Shown here piece after piece: positions 43,687 to 51,670 of a stretch of DNA of 57,054 bases. Both the position numbers and the translations under genes were made by a program. Under the pieces are notes generated by a model. That model was not told where the DNA came from. It ran no database searches and saw nothing but the letters and a program-made list of their open reading frames with translations. How positions within the stretch are numbered: the first letter of the stretch is position 1; each line of letters begins with the position of its first letter. The stretch comes from Halomonas campaniensis (GTDB taxonomy: Bacteria > Pseudomonadota > Gammaproteobacteria > Pseudomonadales > Halomonadaceae), in contig NZ_JPUA01000034.1 in NCBI RefSeq assembly GCF_002211105.1, positions 1,038,171 through 1,095,224 of the forward strand, written 5' to 3'.

Positions 43687-45708
43687 GTGCGCTTTGCCCA
43701 TCTGCTAAAAAATCTATTTTCTTTCAGTTCGTTAAAGGGCCGGCTTCTGCTGGGGCTCTCCTTTACCTTGCTGTTGCTGATCGCGTTGGTGTTAGGCATG
43801 GCGTGGCAAGTCGGTAAGACCATGGTGCAGGAGACGAATATGTCACACCTGCGTTATGAAGCCACCTTGCTCGCTGATGAGGTTACTCAGCAAATCGATA
43901 TGCGCATTGAGGCGTTAGAGCGTTTAAGCGAAATGATAGGCCCCACTGATGATGCGAGCTGGATCAGCCACCAGCTGCGACAGAACGATAGCCTCATGGC
44001 ATGGTTCGAGGGGATTGTGGTGGCGAACCGCGATGGAAAGATTATTGCCGACTGGCCCGCTATCGTCGGCCGGGTAGGGCTTGAAACTGCTGAGTTTGAG
44101 TATTTTCGTATGTTGCGCGGTATTCGCCGCCCGTATGTCAGCGAACCTTTCGTAGGCCGGGCGAGCGGCATGCCGATGGTGTTGGTGGGGGTGCCGCGTT
44201 TCACCGAACAGGGCGATTTCGATGGCTTTATTGGGGGCGTTCTTAGCTTGGATTCTGGTGGGATATTTAGCCGTTTAGCCAAGGTGCGTTTGGGCGAAAA
44301 AGGCTATGCAGGCATTGCGACGTCCTCTGGGAAAGTTTTATACCACCCGAATAGTTCATTGATTAATGCTGATGTGCCCAGTAAGGAATTTAACCCCTGG
44401 TTGGACTTGGCGCTGGATGGCTGGGAGGGGGATGCCGTAGGGCAACTTGTGCAAGGGGAGATGGCGCTTCAATCCTATTCGCAGGTCTGGTCTGCCGGTT
44501 GGGTCGTTGGTCTTTACTTGCCCGTCTCTCAAGCGCAACTTCCGTTAGCCGATTTCATTAGGCAGCTATGGTGGACATGGGTGGTGCTGGTGTTACTTAT
44601 TTTCCCGCTGCTTTGGTGGATGCTGGGGCGTGTGCTGTCACCCTTGAGGCATTTGGAAAAGCAGATTGGTGAGGTGGGGTTAGGGCATCGGGAGAGCGTC
44701 AGTCTGGCGACCAAGATGCAAGAGTTGCAGCAAGTGGCGAGCACCTTTAATCGCGTGGAAGATGAGCGGCAGTTGCTGCTAGGCAACCTTCAAGAGCGCG
44801 AGGCGTTTCTTGACTCAGTGCTCAATGCGGCGCCTCAGGGCATGTTTGTCGCTAATATGAAGGGCAACATTACCTATATGAACCCCGCCCTACTGGAGAT
44901 GCTGGGAATATCCACTGACGTACCCATGCAAACATGGCTTACGCAGGTTCATACTGACGATCTCGAGGGTGCGAAGGATATGTGGCTGCATAGCCTGCAA
45001 ACCGGCAGCGATTTTGTCCGTCAGTTGCGCTTTTTACGCAGTGATAATGAGCTTTTGTGGCTGGATATTCATGCCCGTGTGGTGATGCTCTCCCAGGATG
45101 GCCATACCCTCGGTTTAGTGGGGGTTGTTAAAGATATTACCGAGCGCCGTCAGCAGGAAGCCATTCAGCGCTGGGAGGCGGAGCACGACCCATTAACCGG
45201 TCTGTTGAATCGCCGAGGCTTTGAGCGCCGCCTGGAAGAGGCGTTTGCCGACTTCCAAAAAACCAGCACGCCTTCCGCTCTTCTGCTGTTTGATTTGGAT
45301 CACTTCAAACCCATCAATGACGAAGGTGGCCACGCCCTAGGCGACGAAATGTTGCGCCGCATTGCCCAGGTGGTTGCCTGGGAAGTACGCCGTAGTGACC
45401 ACGTGGCGCGCCAGGGGGGCGACGAGTTTGGCGTGCTGCTGCCCAGCTGTACGTTGGCTCAGGCAAGGAGAATCGCTGAGTCACTGCGACAGTCGGTCAG
45501 TGAAATCTCCGTCACCCATGCAGGCAAAGAGTATATGGTCACTTTAAGTATTGGTGTGACTACCTTTGATGATATTGATACCAGCGTGGAGGATGTTTTG
45601 GCGCGTGCCGATGCCGGCAGTTACAAAGCCAAGGAGCACGGGCGTGATGGGGTGGTGGTTAATATGCCCAATGATGATGTCATGGAACTTTTTGATCAGC
45701 ACAAATAG
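43687..45708 (+). CDS. membrane diguanylate cyclase: dCACHE-HAMP-PAS-GGDEF
   Basis: A 673-residue protein with a GTG start (AAAAGGA upstream). A membrane segment at about 18-42 and another at about 290-315 enclose a periplasmic CACHE-type sensor (WFEGIVVANRDGKII, PMVLVGVPRF). A HAMP linker, a PAS domain (about 370-490: LNAAPQGMFVANMKGNITYMN as start) and a GGDEF domain (about 505-660) follow. The active motif RQGGDEFGVLL is intact, and an inhibitory I-site (RRSD) lies five residues before it. It should make cyclic-di-GMP in response to a periplasmic ligand. Its divergent position next to kpsC suggests, but does not prove, control of surface polysaccharide. Confidence 0.92.
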   Translation: MRFAHLLKNLFSFSSLKGRLLLGLSFTLLLLIALVLGMAWQVGKTMVQETNMSHLRYEATLLADEVTQQIDMRIEALERLSEMIGPTDDASWISHQLRQNDSLMAWFEGIVVANRDGKIIADWPAIVGRVGLETAEFEYFRMLRGIRRPYVSEPFVGRASGMPMVLVGVPRFTEQGDFDGFIGGVLSLDSGGIFSRLAKVRLGEKGYAGIATSSGKVLYHPNSSLINADVPSKEFNPWLDLALDGWEGDAVGQLVQGEMALQSYSQVWSAGWVVGLYLPVSQAQLPLADFIRQLWWTWVVLVLLIFPLLWWMLGRVLSPLRHLEKQIGEVGLGHRESVSLATKMQELQQVASTFNRVEDERQLLLGNLQEREAFLDSVLNAAPQGMFVANMKGNITYMNPALLEMLGISTDVPMQTWLTQVHTDDLEGAKDMWLHSLQTGSDFVRQLRFLRSDNELLWLDIHARVVMLSQDGHTLGLVGVVKDITERRQQEAIQRWEAEHDPLTGLLNRRGFERRLEEAFADFQKTSTPSALLLFDLDHFKPINDEGGHALGDEMLRRIAQVVAWEVRRSDHVARQGGDEFGVLLPSCTLAQARRIAESLRQSVSEISVTHAGKEYMVTLSIGVTTFDDIDTSVEDVLARADAGSYKAKEHGRDGVVVNMPNDDVMELFDQHK

Positions 45709-45824
45709 CCTCTGGTAAGCGAGAGTTCTGTTCCTAACATTGGGCACCACATGCCAGTCGACAAACAATGACCGGCAGTACAGTATAAGCAGGTGCTAAA
45801 TTTAAGGCTGACCGAGATACCGCT

Positions 45825-46772
45825 TTGAACCTACTTGAACTGTTTGCCCGCACGCTTGATGTTACCTTGCCTGTCTTCGCGATGGTATTTGTTGGCCTGG
45901 GGCTTAAGCGCTTGAAATGGATCGATAGCGCTTTTGTCTCGACCGCCTCAGCGCTGGTATTTAGAGCAACGCTCCCCACCTTGATTTTCCTCAGTTTGAT
46001 AAAAGCCGACTTAAGTGTTGCTCTAGACGTTTCACTGATGGTGTTTTTTGCCGCGGCAACGCTCGGCCAGTTTTTGCTCAGTTGGGCATGGGCGCACTAC
46101 CGAGTGGCCCGCCAGGATCGCGGTATATACGTTCAAGGCGCGTTTCGCGGCAATTGTGGGGTCGTGGGCCTAGCACTAGCGGCGGGGATGTACGGTAACT
46201 ATGGCCTTTCAGCGGGTAGTCTTCTGCTGGGCGTGGTGATTGTGATGTACAACGCGTTTTCGGTTGTCGTGCTGGCATTTTACCAACCCGGCCAATCCAC
46301 CGATTGGCGCAGCCTGCTCAAACATGTGGCCACCAACCCGCTGATCATCTCGGTGTTTGCGGCACTACCTTTTACCGCACTTTCGATCCCTTTGCCCTCA
46401 TGGGTGATCACCTCCGGCGATTACTTTGCCTCGTTGACCCTGCCGCTGGCGCTGATTTGTATTGGCGCGACGCTCTCCGTTTCGAGCATGCGCGACAGCA
46501 GCCAAGTAGCTCTTGGCGCTAGCCTGATGAAGATGGTCACGCTCCCGATACTCTCCACGTTGGCGGCCTGGATGGTGGGCTTTTCAGGCGAGCAGTTGGG
46601 CCTGTTGTTCCTATTCTTCGCCAGCCCCACCGCCGCCGCCAGCTTTGTGATGGTGAAAGCGATAGGCGGCAATGTGTCATTAGCCGCCAATATCATCGCC
46701 ATCACCACGCTGATGGCGAGCATTACCGTGACACTAGGCATCTTCGCGCTGCGTTTACTCGGCTGGATATAG
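45825..46772 (+). CDS. AEC (auxin efflux carrier) family transporter
   Basis: A 315-residue protein with about ten hydrophobic segments in two repeats. LPVFAMVFVGLGLKRLKWID at the start, QGAFRGNCGVVGLALA in the middle and LFFASPTAAASFVMVKAIGG near the end are typical of the bacterial AEC/malonate-type permeases. The substrate is unknown. The TTG start has only a weak upstream site; the N-terminus nevertheless aligns with the usual first membrane helix. It seems unrelated to the capsule genes and is the last chromosomal gene before the tRNA-Arg. Confidence 0.85.
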   Translation: MNLLELFARTLDVTLPVFAMVFVGLGLKRLKWIDSAFVSTASALVFRATLPTLIFLSLIKADLSVALDVSLMVFFAAATLGQFLLSWAWAHYRVARQDRGIYVQGAFRGNCGVVGLALAAGMYGNYGLSAGSLLLGVVIVMYNAFSVVVLAFYQPGQSTDWRSLLKHVATNPLIISVFAALPFTALSIPLPSWVITSGDYFASLTLPLALICIGATLSVSSMRDSSQVALGASLMKMVTLPILSTLAAWMVGFSGEQLGLLFLFFASPTAAASFVMVKAIGGNVSLAANIIAITTLMASITVTLGIFALRLLGWI

Positions 46773-46850
46773 CGCTGAATAGCGCAACGCGGTTGGCCCT
46801 ACCTAAGTCGACGCGTTATACTACGCGCCCGCTAGTTTTAGACCACGTTT

Positions 46851-46927
46851 GTCCCTGTAGCTCAGTAGGATAGAGCAGCCGCCTCCTAAGCGGCAGGTCG
46901 CAGGTTCGACTCCTGCCAGGGACGCCA
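46851..46927 (+). tRNA. tRNA-Arg (anticodon CCT)
   Basis: All cloverleaf arms pair: acceptor GTCCCTG/CAGGGAC, D stem GCTC/GAGC, anticodon stem GCCGC/GCGGC with loop CTCCTAA, and T stem GCAGG/CCTGC with TTCGACT. CCA is encoded. Anticodon CCT reads the AGG codon. A tyrosine integrase starts 174 bases downstream, so its 3' half is the likely attachment site. Confidence 0.97.
46895..46927 (+). other. presumed attL core in the tRNA-Arg 3' end
   Basis: Integrases of this type normally recombine at the 3' end of a tRNA gene and restore it. The exact core cannot be fixed because no second copy of the tRNA 3' end occurs in the window; attR must be beyond 57054. Confidence 0.5.
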
Positions 46928-47042
46928 TATCACTCCCTCTAGTCTCCCCTGGTTACACCATAAACCTGATAACCACGCGGATTTTACCCTGATAGCCTGC
47001 CCATAGTCTCCCCACGTTAACCCCTCTAAAACCATGCTTTTC

Positions 47043-47089
47043 TGTATGCGAGAGTGTATGCTGATAGGTAATAACTTTCTTCGCATACA
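47043..47089. promoter_or_regulatory. repeated TGTATGCG motif before the integrase gene
   Basis: TGTATGCGA (47043-47051) is repeated directly as TGTATGC at 47055-47061 and inverted as TCGCATACA at 47081-47089, 12 bases before the integrase ATG. Two further GCATACA copies lie inside the gene at 47553 and 47564. These could be integrase arm-type or excisionase/operator sites. Confidence 0.5.
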
Positions 47090-47101
47090 TAGAGGCGGGG
47101 T

Positions 47102-48337
47102 ATGAAGCGTTCTGAAGTGCGTAGCAAGCCACTCGCTGAAAGAGTTGTGGCTGCCCTTGAGCCGGAAGATAAGGCTTACCGTATTAGCGATGGTGCTGGA
47201 CTGTACCTATACGTTAGAACTGATGCTACCAAGAGCTGGGAGCTTCGGTACCGCAAGCCAGATGGCAAGTACAGTTGGTTGGGGCTGGGTAGCTATCCCG
47301 AAGTTAAGCCCAAAGAAGCCCGGCAGCGTGCCACTGAGGCTAAGGAGTTAATAGCCAAGGGAACGACGCCGCGCCAGCATAAGAAAGCTCAGGAGCAGCA
47401 AGCTCAAACTGCTAGTCGTGAAACGGTGGCCGCCTTGATGGATGAGTGGCACGTCATGAAGGCCAAAAGCGTTGACGCAAACTCCTTGCGCAAGGTGTGG
47501 CTCTCTATTCAACGCCACCTGATGCCCGCCATGGGGCATGAACCCATTTCTCGCATACAGCCCGCATACATTCTTGAGTTCTTTCGCCAGTTGGAAGCGC
47601 TGGGTATTCACGCCACTAGCGCCAAAATCAGGCGTGCTCTTGCCGAGGCGTTTGATATGGCGGCTTTTGCCGGGCGTGTCGCTTCTAACCCTGTACGAGG
47701 AGTGGAGAGGTTCATTGAGTCAGGCAAGGGGAGTAACTACGCTCACGTCTCACAGCAGGAAGTGCCCGGCCTTGTACGCGCCATTGACCAGTACCCACGT
47801 AGCCCACAAGTCAGGGCTGCCATGCTACTGCTGGCGCTAAATGGCTGCAGGCCTGGAGAGTTGAGACAAGCGGCATGGTCTGAGTTTGATCTTGATAACG
47901 GCCTGTGGGATTTGCCCGCAGAGCGTACCAAGAAGCGCCGAGCTATCTTAATGCCCCTTTCCACGCAAAGCGTGGCACTGCTCAGAGAGCAGCACCAGCG
48001 GAGTGGTTCGTTCAATCTGGTTTTCCCCAATCGTAACGATCCCCGTAAGCCAATGAGCAATATGGCGGTTAATAAGGCCATCGAGCATATTGGATACGCA
48101 GGCCGTCAGACCGGGCATGGCTTCCGCCATATCCTATCCACCGGATTAAATGAACGTGGCTATAACGCTGATCACATTGAGGCACAGCTAGCTCACGTGA
48201 CGGGCAATATCCGCAGTACCTACAACAAGGCTCTCTACTTGGAGCCGCGGCGCACCATGATGCAGGCATGGGCAGATGAGGTATACGGAATGATAGGCGA
48301 CGCCAGCAAGGTAGTGGCCTTTAGAGCGCGTGGCTGA
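47102..48337 (+). CDS. int: tyrosine recombinase/integrase (P4-type)
   Basis: A 411-residue integrase. The N-terminal arm-binding domain (about 1-95, DUF4102 type) has YRISDGAGLYLYVRTD and WLGLGSYPEV. A core-binding domain covers about 105-200. The catalytic domain has Arg250 in GCRPGELRQA, HGFRH with the second Arg, and the nucleophile Tyr374 in RSTYNKALYLEPRR; the end (MMQAWADEVYG) is typical of the P4 group. It inserts and, with an excisionase, removes the element at tRNA-Arg(CCT). GAGGCGGGGT immediately before the ATG is the probable ribosome-binding site. Confidence 0.96.
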   Translation: MKRSEVRSKPLAERVVAALEPEDKAYRISDGAGLYLYVRTDATKSWELRYRKPDGKYSWLGLGSYPEVKPKEARQRATEAKELIAKGTTPRQHKKAQEQQAQTASRETVAALMDEWHVMKAKSVDANSLRKVWLSIQRHLMPAMGHEPISRIQPAYILEFFRQLEALGIHATSAKIRRALAEAFDMAAFAGRVASNPVRGVERFIESGKGSNYAHVSQQEVPGLVRAIDQYPRSPQVRAAMLLLALNGCRPGELRQAAWSEFDLDNGLWDLPAERTKKRRAILMPLSTQSVALLREQHQRSGSFNLVFPNRNDPRKPMSNMAVNKAIEHIGYAGRQTGHGFRHILSTGLNERGYNADHIEAQLAHVTGNIRSTYNKALYLEPRRTMMQAWADEVYGMIGDASKVVAFRARG

Positions 48338-48471
48338 TGCCAAATGGTTGAACGTGGGTAGGCTATGGGGTGGCAGCGAAGCGAGTAAAGTGCTAAATAT
48401 ATGTCATGGATATATAGCCAGTGTTGTTGTGGCTGGCGCTACATAACACGCCGCGCACGTTGTTTTAGAGC

Positions 48472-48562
48472 GGTGACAGTGGTGACGGCGGTGACACGGT
48501 TGATTATAAAGGTTTTTATCTGTCACCAGTGCCGGTTTTTGAGTGGTGACAGCGGTGACAAC
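48472..48562. repeat. iteron-like GGTGACAGY repeats in the non-coding region after int
   Basis: Three adjacent 9-base units start at 48472, 48481 and 48490, and two more at 48545 and 48554. One inverted copy (GTCACC, 48522-48527) lies between them, in an AT-rich spacer. The surrounding 344-base gap (48338-48681) has no gene. P4 alpha protein binds GGTGAACAG-type iterons, so an origin or copy-control site is possible. Confidence 0.6.
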
Positions 48563-48681
48563 GGCATATAGGTACTGTGCCACTTGTTTGGCTGGCTAGG
48601 GCGACGGCCTGAAAGCGCGGAGAACTCCACCGTGTGAGCCAGCCACCTATTTTGGAGTTCGGGTGTTAGGAGTAACTCCTC

Positions 48682-49683
48682 ATGAATGCAAGGCTATATA
48701 GCTTAAAAAGTTGGCTAACTGTAGAAGAAGCTGCTCTACATTTATCGTCAATCATTTCTGAAGAAGTAAGTCTCTCGGATATCTTACAGCTTGGGCTTGA
48801 GGGGCATCTCAAGCTTTCTGTAAACCTTGTTAACAAGGCCTATATTAGGAAGGGCGAAGTTAAAGATCTCATGGAAACTTCTGTGATTTTGTATATGCAT
48901 GATGGGAGGTTTCCTTTATTAAGCTCAGACGAGAATGTTGTACCCGGCAGTATTGAGGAAGAGTGCAGAAATCTTTCTCGAAAACCATATGGGCAAATTA
49001 TAGAGCAGTGCAGCGACGAACTGGCACATGCTGTTGCTGAAAGGCGAGTATTGGCTGCCCCACTAGGAGATCACGTAAAGGGGAATGACTACGTTCGGTT
49101 CAGTGGTGGCATTATTGATGCTACGGGTATTTGGGATTTGCCTATGCTGGCTGGTGAGAGGATCAGCATTGAAGAGCGCTACCAGATACTTACTGGAGGG
49201 CCTGAAGTCGAGTTGACGAATATAGATGGTACATGGCTTGAAGCAGACGGTTGCTTATATTGCATTTATAAGCGCTTTGATCAGGATTACATATCTGAAT
49301 TCCTTAAAAGAGATGGAGTAAAGCCACACGAACATCGATACTCAAATCCTGAGCATTTTTATCCTGTCGGAAGGCTTCCGGATGATGTGTCTGTTGTTGT
49401 AAGGCGAGAAAATCTGGATGCTTTTATATCTGGTCTTGAAAACACTTCCAAAACATCTCAGCCTTCAGAAAGAGATGAGATTCGCGCTTTAGAGGCTCTT
49501 GGCTTGTTGGCGGAGACCTTCTCCCAATCAGCATCGAAGTACGACCTTTCTGGTAAGCCTAATAAGGCACAAATAGCTGAAGCTATGAGTAATCATGCTG
49601 GAGATATCTATGGCATGAGCAAAAGTAAGCTTCAGCGGTTGCTAACTGACTCCCTGAATGCATGGGACGAGCGCCGAGGTTGA
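48682..49683 (+). CDS. hypothetical protein, AT-rich accessory gene
   Basis: I do not recognise this 333-residue protein. The first 60 residues (SWLTVEEAALHLSS, LSDILQLGLEGHLKLSV, KAYIRKGEV) resemble the helix-turn-helix-like start of proteins often found in integrative elements. The centre has FSGGIIDATGIWDLPM and WLEADGCLYCIYKRFD. The last 45 residues (KAQIAEAMSNHA, GMSKSKLQRLLTDSLNAWDE) look like another small helical domain. There is no signal peptide or membrane segment. It is clearly AT-richer than its neighbours and lies in the int-alpA gap, a common place for cargo genes, so a phage-interference role is possible but there is no direct evidence. AGGAGT sits about 9 bases before the ATG. 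Confidence 0.65.
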   Translation: MNARLYSLKSWLTVEEAALHLSSIISEEVSLSDILQLGLEGHLKLSVNLVNKAYIRKGEVKDLMETSVILYMHDGRFPLLSSDENVVPGSIEEECRNLSRKPYGQIIEQCSDELAHAVAERRVLAAPLGDHVKGNDYVRFSGGIIDATGIWDLPMLAGERISIEERYQILTGGPEVELTNIDGTWLEADGCLYCIYKRFDQDYISEFLKRDGVKPHEHRYSNPEHFYPVGRLPDDVSVVVRRENLDAFISGLENTSKTSQPSERDEIRALEALGLLAETFSQSASKYDLSGKPNKAQIAEAMSNHAGDIYGMSKSKLQRLLTDSLNAWDERRG

Positions 49684-49693
49684 TTGTCTGCAT

Positions 49694-49709
49694 TTTGCAT
49701 TAATGCAAA
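49694..49709. promoter_or_regulatory. perfect 16-bp palindrome, probable operator upstream of alpA
   Basis: TTTGCATTAATGCAAA is self-complementary and lies inside a longer near-palindrome (GCAT at 49690-49693, ATGC at 49709-49712). It is 77 bases before the AlpA-like start, a typical place for repressor binding. Confidence 0.65.
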
Positions 49710-49737
49710 TGCACCAAATGAATTAAAAATTAGACCA

Positions 49738-49790
49738 GCATTTAAGTCGTCTACATGCCACATGGCGTAACTAGGAGACGGCTTAAATGC
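49738..49790 (+). promoter_or_regulatory. long hairpin that encloses the alpA start codon
   Basis: GCATTTAAGTCGTCT (49738-49752) pairs over all 15 bases, with one G-U, with AGACGGCTTAAATGC (49776-49790). The ATG at 49787-49789 lies inside the stem, and the AGGAG site (49773-49777) is at its base. In RNA this would hide the start of the AlpA-like gene; as DNA it is a 15-bp inverted repeat. Confidence 0.75.
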
Positions 49791-50056
49791 AAACTAACCG
49801 TGATAAAGCTGCTGGTAAAATCCCTCTCGATAACTTTGACCCCAAGTTTGTCCAGATCGACAAGCGCCAAGCATGTGCCATTCTGGGCATGCCTTCGACT
49901 TCATTTGATCGGGCTCGTAAAGAAGATGCTCGATTTCCCAAACCTATTCAGCAGGGCCCCAGCAAGAACGCGCCGCTAAGGTTTGTCTTGGCTGAAATCT
50001 ACGAGTATTCCGCTCGCCTTATTGCTGATTACCGCAATGATGGGGAGGTGGCTTAA
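49787..50056 (+). CDS. AlpA-like winged-helix regulator/excisionase
   Basis: An 89-residue protein with the AlpA/excisionase-type helix-turn-helix: FVQIDKRQACAILGMPSTSFDRARKE followed by RFPKPIQQGP and APLRFVLAEIYEYSARLI. In each part the family spacing is kept, although the usual WP(xx)E is replaced by PLRFVLAEI. Such proteins act as recombination directionality factors or activate the integrase or replication genes in P4-like elements and PICIs. The start codon is trapped in a 15-bp hairpin, so its translation is probably regulated. The KilA-N gene follows with no gap. Confidence 0.85.
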   Translation: MQTNRDKAAGKIPLDNFDPKFVQIDKRQACAILGMPSTSFDRARKEDARFPKPIQQGPSKNAPLRFVLAEIYEYSARLIADYRNDGEVA

Positions 50057-50716
50057 ATGGCTACTTCCAATGTCATCCCCCTACAGTACGAAGGCCAAGC
50101 CTATAGCTTTAATGCGGCTGGCTGGATCAATGCTACTGAGGCTGCAAAACGCTTTGGTAAAGAGCCTGCGCAGTGGCTGCGGCTACCCGAGACTAAGGCT
50201 TACTTGCTTGGTCTTGAGCGTAGATATGGGGAAATCACATATGTAGAAACAAGTCGTGCGCGGATGGATCGCGGCGGTGGTACTTGGCTGCACCCGAGGC
50301 TAGCCGTACCGTTCGCCCGTTGGCTGTCAATTGACTTTGAAATTTGGTGTGACGAGCAAATTGATCGCTTAATCCATGGCAGCGCTGAAAATTGGCAGCT
50401 GCTACGCGACTCTGCAGCTATCGGATACCGCGGCATGTGCGATGCTCTTCAGCTCACCCGCGAAGCCCAAGGTAAGTCAGCCGCCCGCCATCACTTCATC
50501 AATGAAGCTCGGTTGATCAACATCGCTGTCTTTGGCCAGGCCAAGGGCGTAGATCGTGACAGCCTAAGCCCTGCTGAGCTTCGTCTGCTGGCGCTTATTG
50601 AGCAGCGAGACACCTTCCTGTTAGGCCGTGGTCTGGACTACCAACAGCGCAAGCAGGAGCTGACACGCTACGCACAGGAGCAGCTAATACCCAAGCTGCA
50701 AGGCGGTGCTGCGTGA
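50057..50716 (+). CDS. KilA-N domain protein
   Basis: The 219-residue protein starts directly after the alpA stop. Residues about 5-110 are a KilA-N domain: YSFNAAGWINATEAAKRFGKEP, then GGGTWLHPRLAVPFARWLSIDFEIWCDEQI (start and end of the segments; both typical). KilA-N is a DNA-binding domain of phage and viral proteins. The C-terminal half (about 120-219: SAAIGYRGMCDALQL, DRDSLSPAELRLLALIEQRD) is helical and of unknown role. It probably regulates the element or acts against host or competing phage, as antirepressors do. Its stop overlaps the next gene by 4 bases. Confidence 0.88.
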   Translation: MATSNVIPLQYEGQAYSFNAAGWINATEAAKRFGKEPAQWLRLPETKAYLLGLERRYGEITYVETSRARMDRGGGTWLHPRLAVPFARWLSIDFEIWCDEQIDRLIHGSAENWQLLRDSAAIGYRGMCDALQLTREAQGKSAARHHFINEARLINIAVFGQAKGVDRDSLSPAELRLLALIEQRDTFLLGRGLDYQQRKQELTRYAQEQLIPKLQGGAA

Positions 50717-50973
50717 CTATCAATGCTACCGATTCCGCCAGTCAGCGCACGCGTATCTTAGCCCGCTTGAAGCTTGGCCCGGTAACCACTCTCGAGCTGA
50801 TCCAAGACGAGAATATCCTGCGTCCCGGCGCCCGTATCTGTGAGCTTCGAGAAAGGGGCCACGATATACGAACCCATCTGCAAGATGTGATCGACCCATG
50901 GGGGCGCCAGCATAGCCGTGTAGCGCTTTATTATCTGCCGACTAGTGCCAATGGCACTAAGGGTGGTGTTTGA
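50713..50973 (+). CDS. small winged-helix protein
   Basis: An 86-residue protein beginning at a GTG that overlaps the KilA-N stop. SQRTRILARLKLGPVTTLELIQ, ILRPGARICELRERGHDIRTH and VALYYLP form a compact winged-helix arrangement seen in many small phage and satellite proteins. It probably binds DNA. A 1-base overlap links it to the ash-like gene. Confidence 0.7.
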   Translation: MTINATDSASQRTRILARLKLGPVTTLELIQDENILRPGARICELRERGHDIRTHLQDVIDPWGRQHSRVALYYLPTSANGTKGGV

Positions 50974-51440
50974 TGTTGACCAATCCGATGGCTAACGACT
51001 ATGCTGAACTTGCTGGCGCAAAATCGTCAGTCAGGTTTGGCGACCTGAATTATACGCGGCGCACAGGCGCCCTCCGATACCGAATAGGCGCTTTTTTTGC
51101 GTCCATACGGTATGTTATGGACGGGCTGTGTGGGGAGACCTTCGTGTCTGCCGGTTTCCGTGTATGCCGGTTCGCCAACCCTGCTCAGTCCGTCCTCCAA
51201 TCTGTTTGGCGACAGTGGTTGACGGCTCCATCTTCAATACGCGGAGTCAGACCCATGGCTAAGTCACGCCTATTCCTTACCCTAATCCCTTCTAAACGTG
51301 CTGCTGCTCATAGAGCAATGGCTAAAGCTGCCTTGTTTGCTAATGCCAGCGCCAGCGTCCGTCTTAAGCGTTACAACCACCATATTGAGAAAGTTAGCCG
51401 CCTGGAAGCCGCCATCATCGGTCAGGGGGTGCGTTCATGA
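50973..51440 (+). CDS. ash-like protein; 5' half may be a regulatory RNA region
   Basis: From the ATG at 50973 the frame has 155 residues. The C-terminal part, from Met at 51255 (AKSRLFLTLIPS, HRAMAKAALFANASASVRLKRYNHH), resembles the small basic ash-family/Icd-like proteins of P4-like elements. The first 94 residues (RYRIGAFFASIRY, SVWRQWL) look like the translation of the control region that usually precedes them. This region contains a hairpin followed by seven T at 51067-51098. The real protein may therefore start at 51255 (61 residues), with 50973-51254 acting mainly as RNA. In P4 the comparable place encodes the CI immunity RNA. A 4-base overlap joins it to the next gene. Confidence 0.55.
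   Translation: MLTNPMANDYAELAGAKSSVRFGDLNYTRRTGALRYRIGAFFASIRYVMDGLCGETFVSAGFRVCRFANPAQSVLQSVWRQWLTAPSSIRGVRPMAKSRLFLTLIPSKRAAAHRAMAKAALFANASASVRLKRYNHHIEKVSRLEAAIIGQGVRS
51067..51098 (+). terminator. terminator-like hairpin inside the ash-like region (attenuator candidate)
   Basis: GCGCC (51067-51071) pairs with GGCGC (51087-51091) around a 15-base loop, directly followed by seven T. It lies within an open frame. That is unusual for a terminator and fits transcription attenuation as in P4-type immunity. Confidence 0.55.
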
Positions 51441-51670
51441 ATACTGCAAAACGCCATATTGATGCCCTTGAAAGCCGAATCGGCCTAATGGCCTCTCTCG
51501 CCAACATTATCAACATCGACAGGATGCGCGATGGCAACGAAGGTGAAGCGCCCATCCTTAACGACTACTACTACGGCTCGCTAGTAGAGGCCATTGAGAT
51601 AGTAGCGGAGAGCTGCTACCGAGAGCTTAGCCATCTTGATGATGCCTCCGAAGAGGAGGTGGCCCGATGA
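51437..51670 (+). CDS. hypothetical small protein of the element
   Basis: A 77-residue, mostly helical and acidic protein (HIDALESRIGLMASLANII, DYYYGSLVEAIEIVAESCYRELS, ending DDASEEEVAR). I do not recognise it. Four-base ATGA overlaps with both neighbours place it firmly in the translationally coupled string leading to the primase genes. A size and charge like this would suit a small adaptor or phage-mimic protein, but nothing specific can be said. Confidence 0.6.
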   Translation: MNTAKRHIDALESRIGLMASLANIINIDRMRDGNEGEAPILNDYYYGSLVEAIEIVAESCYRELSHLDDASEEEVAR

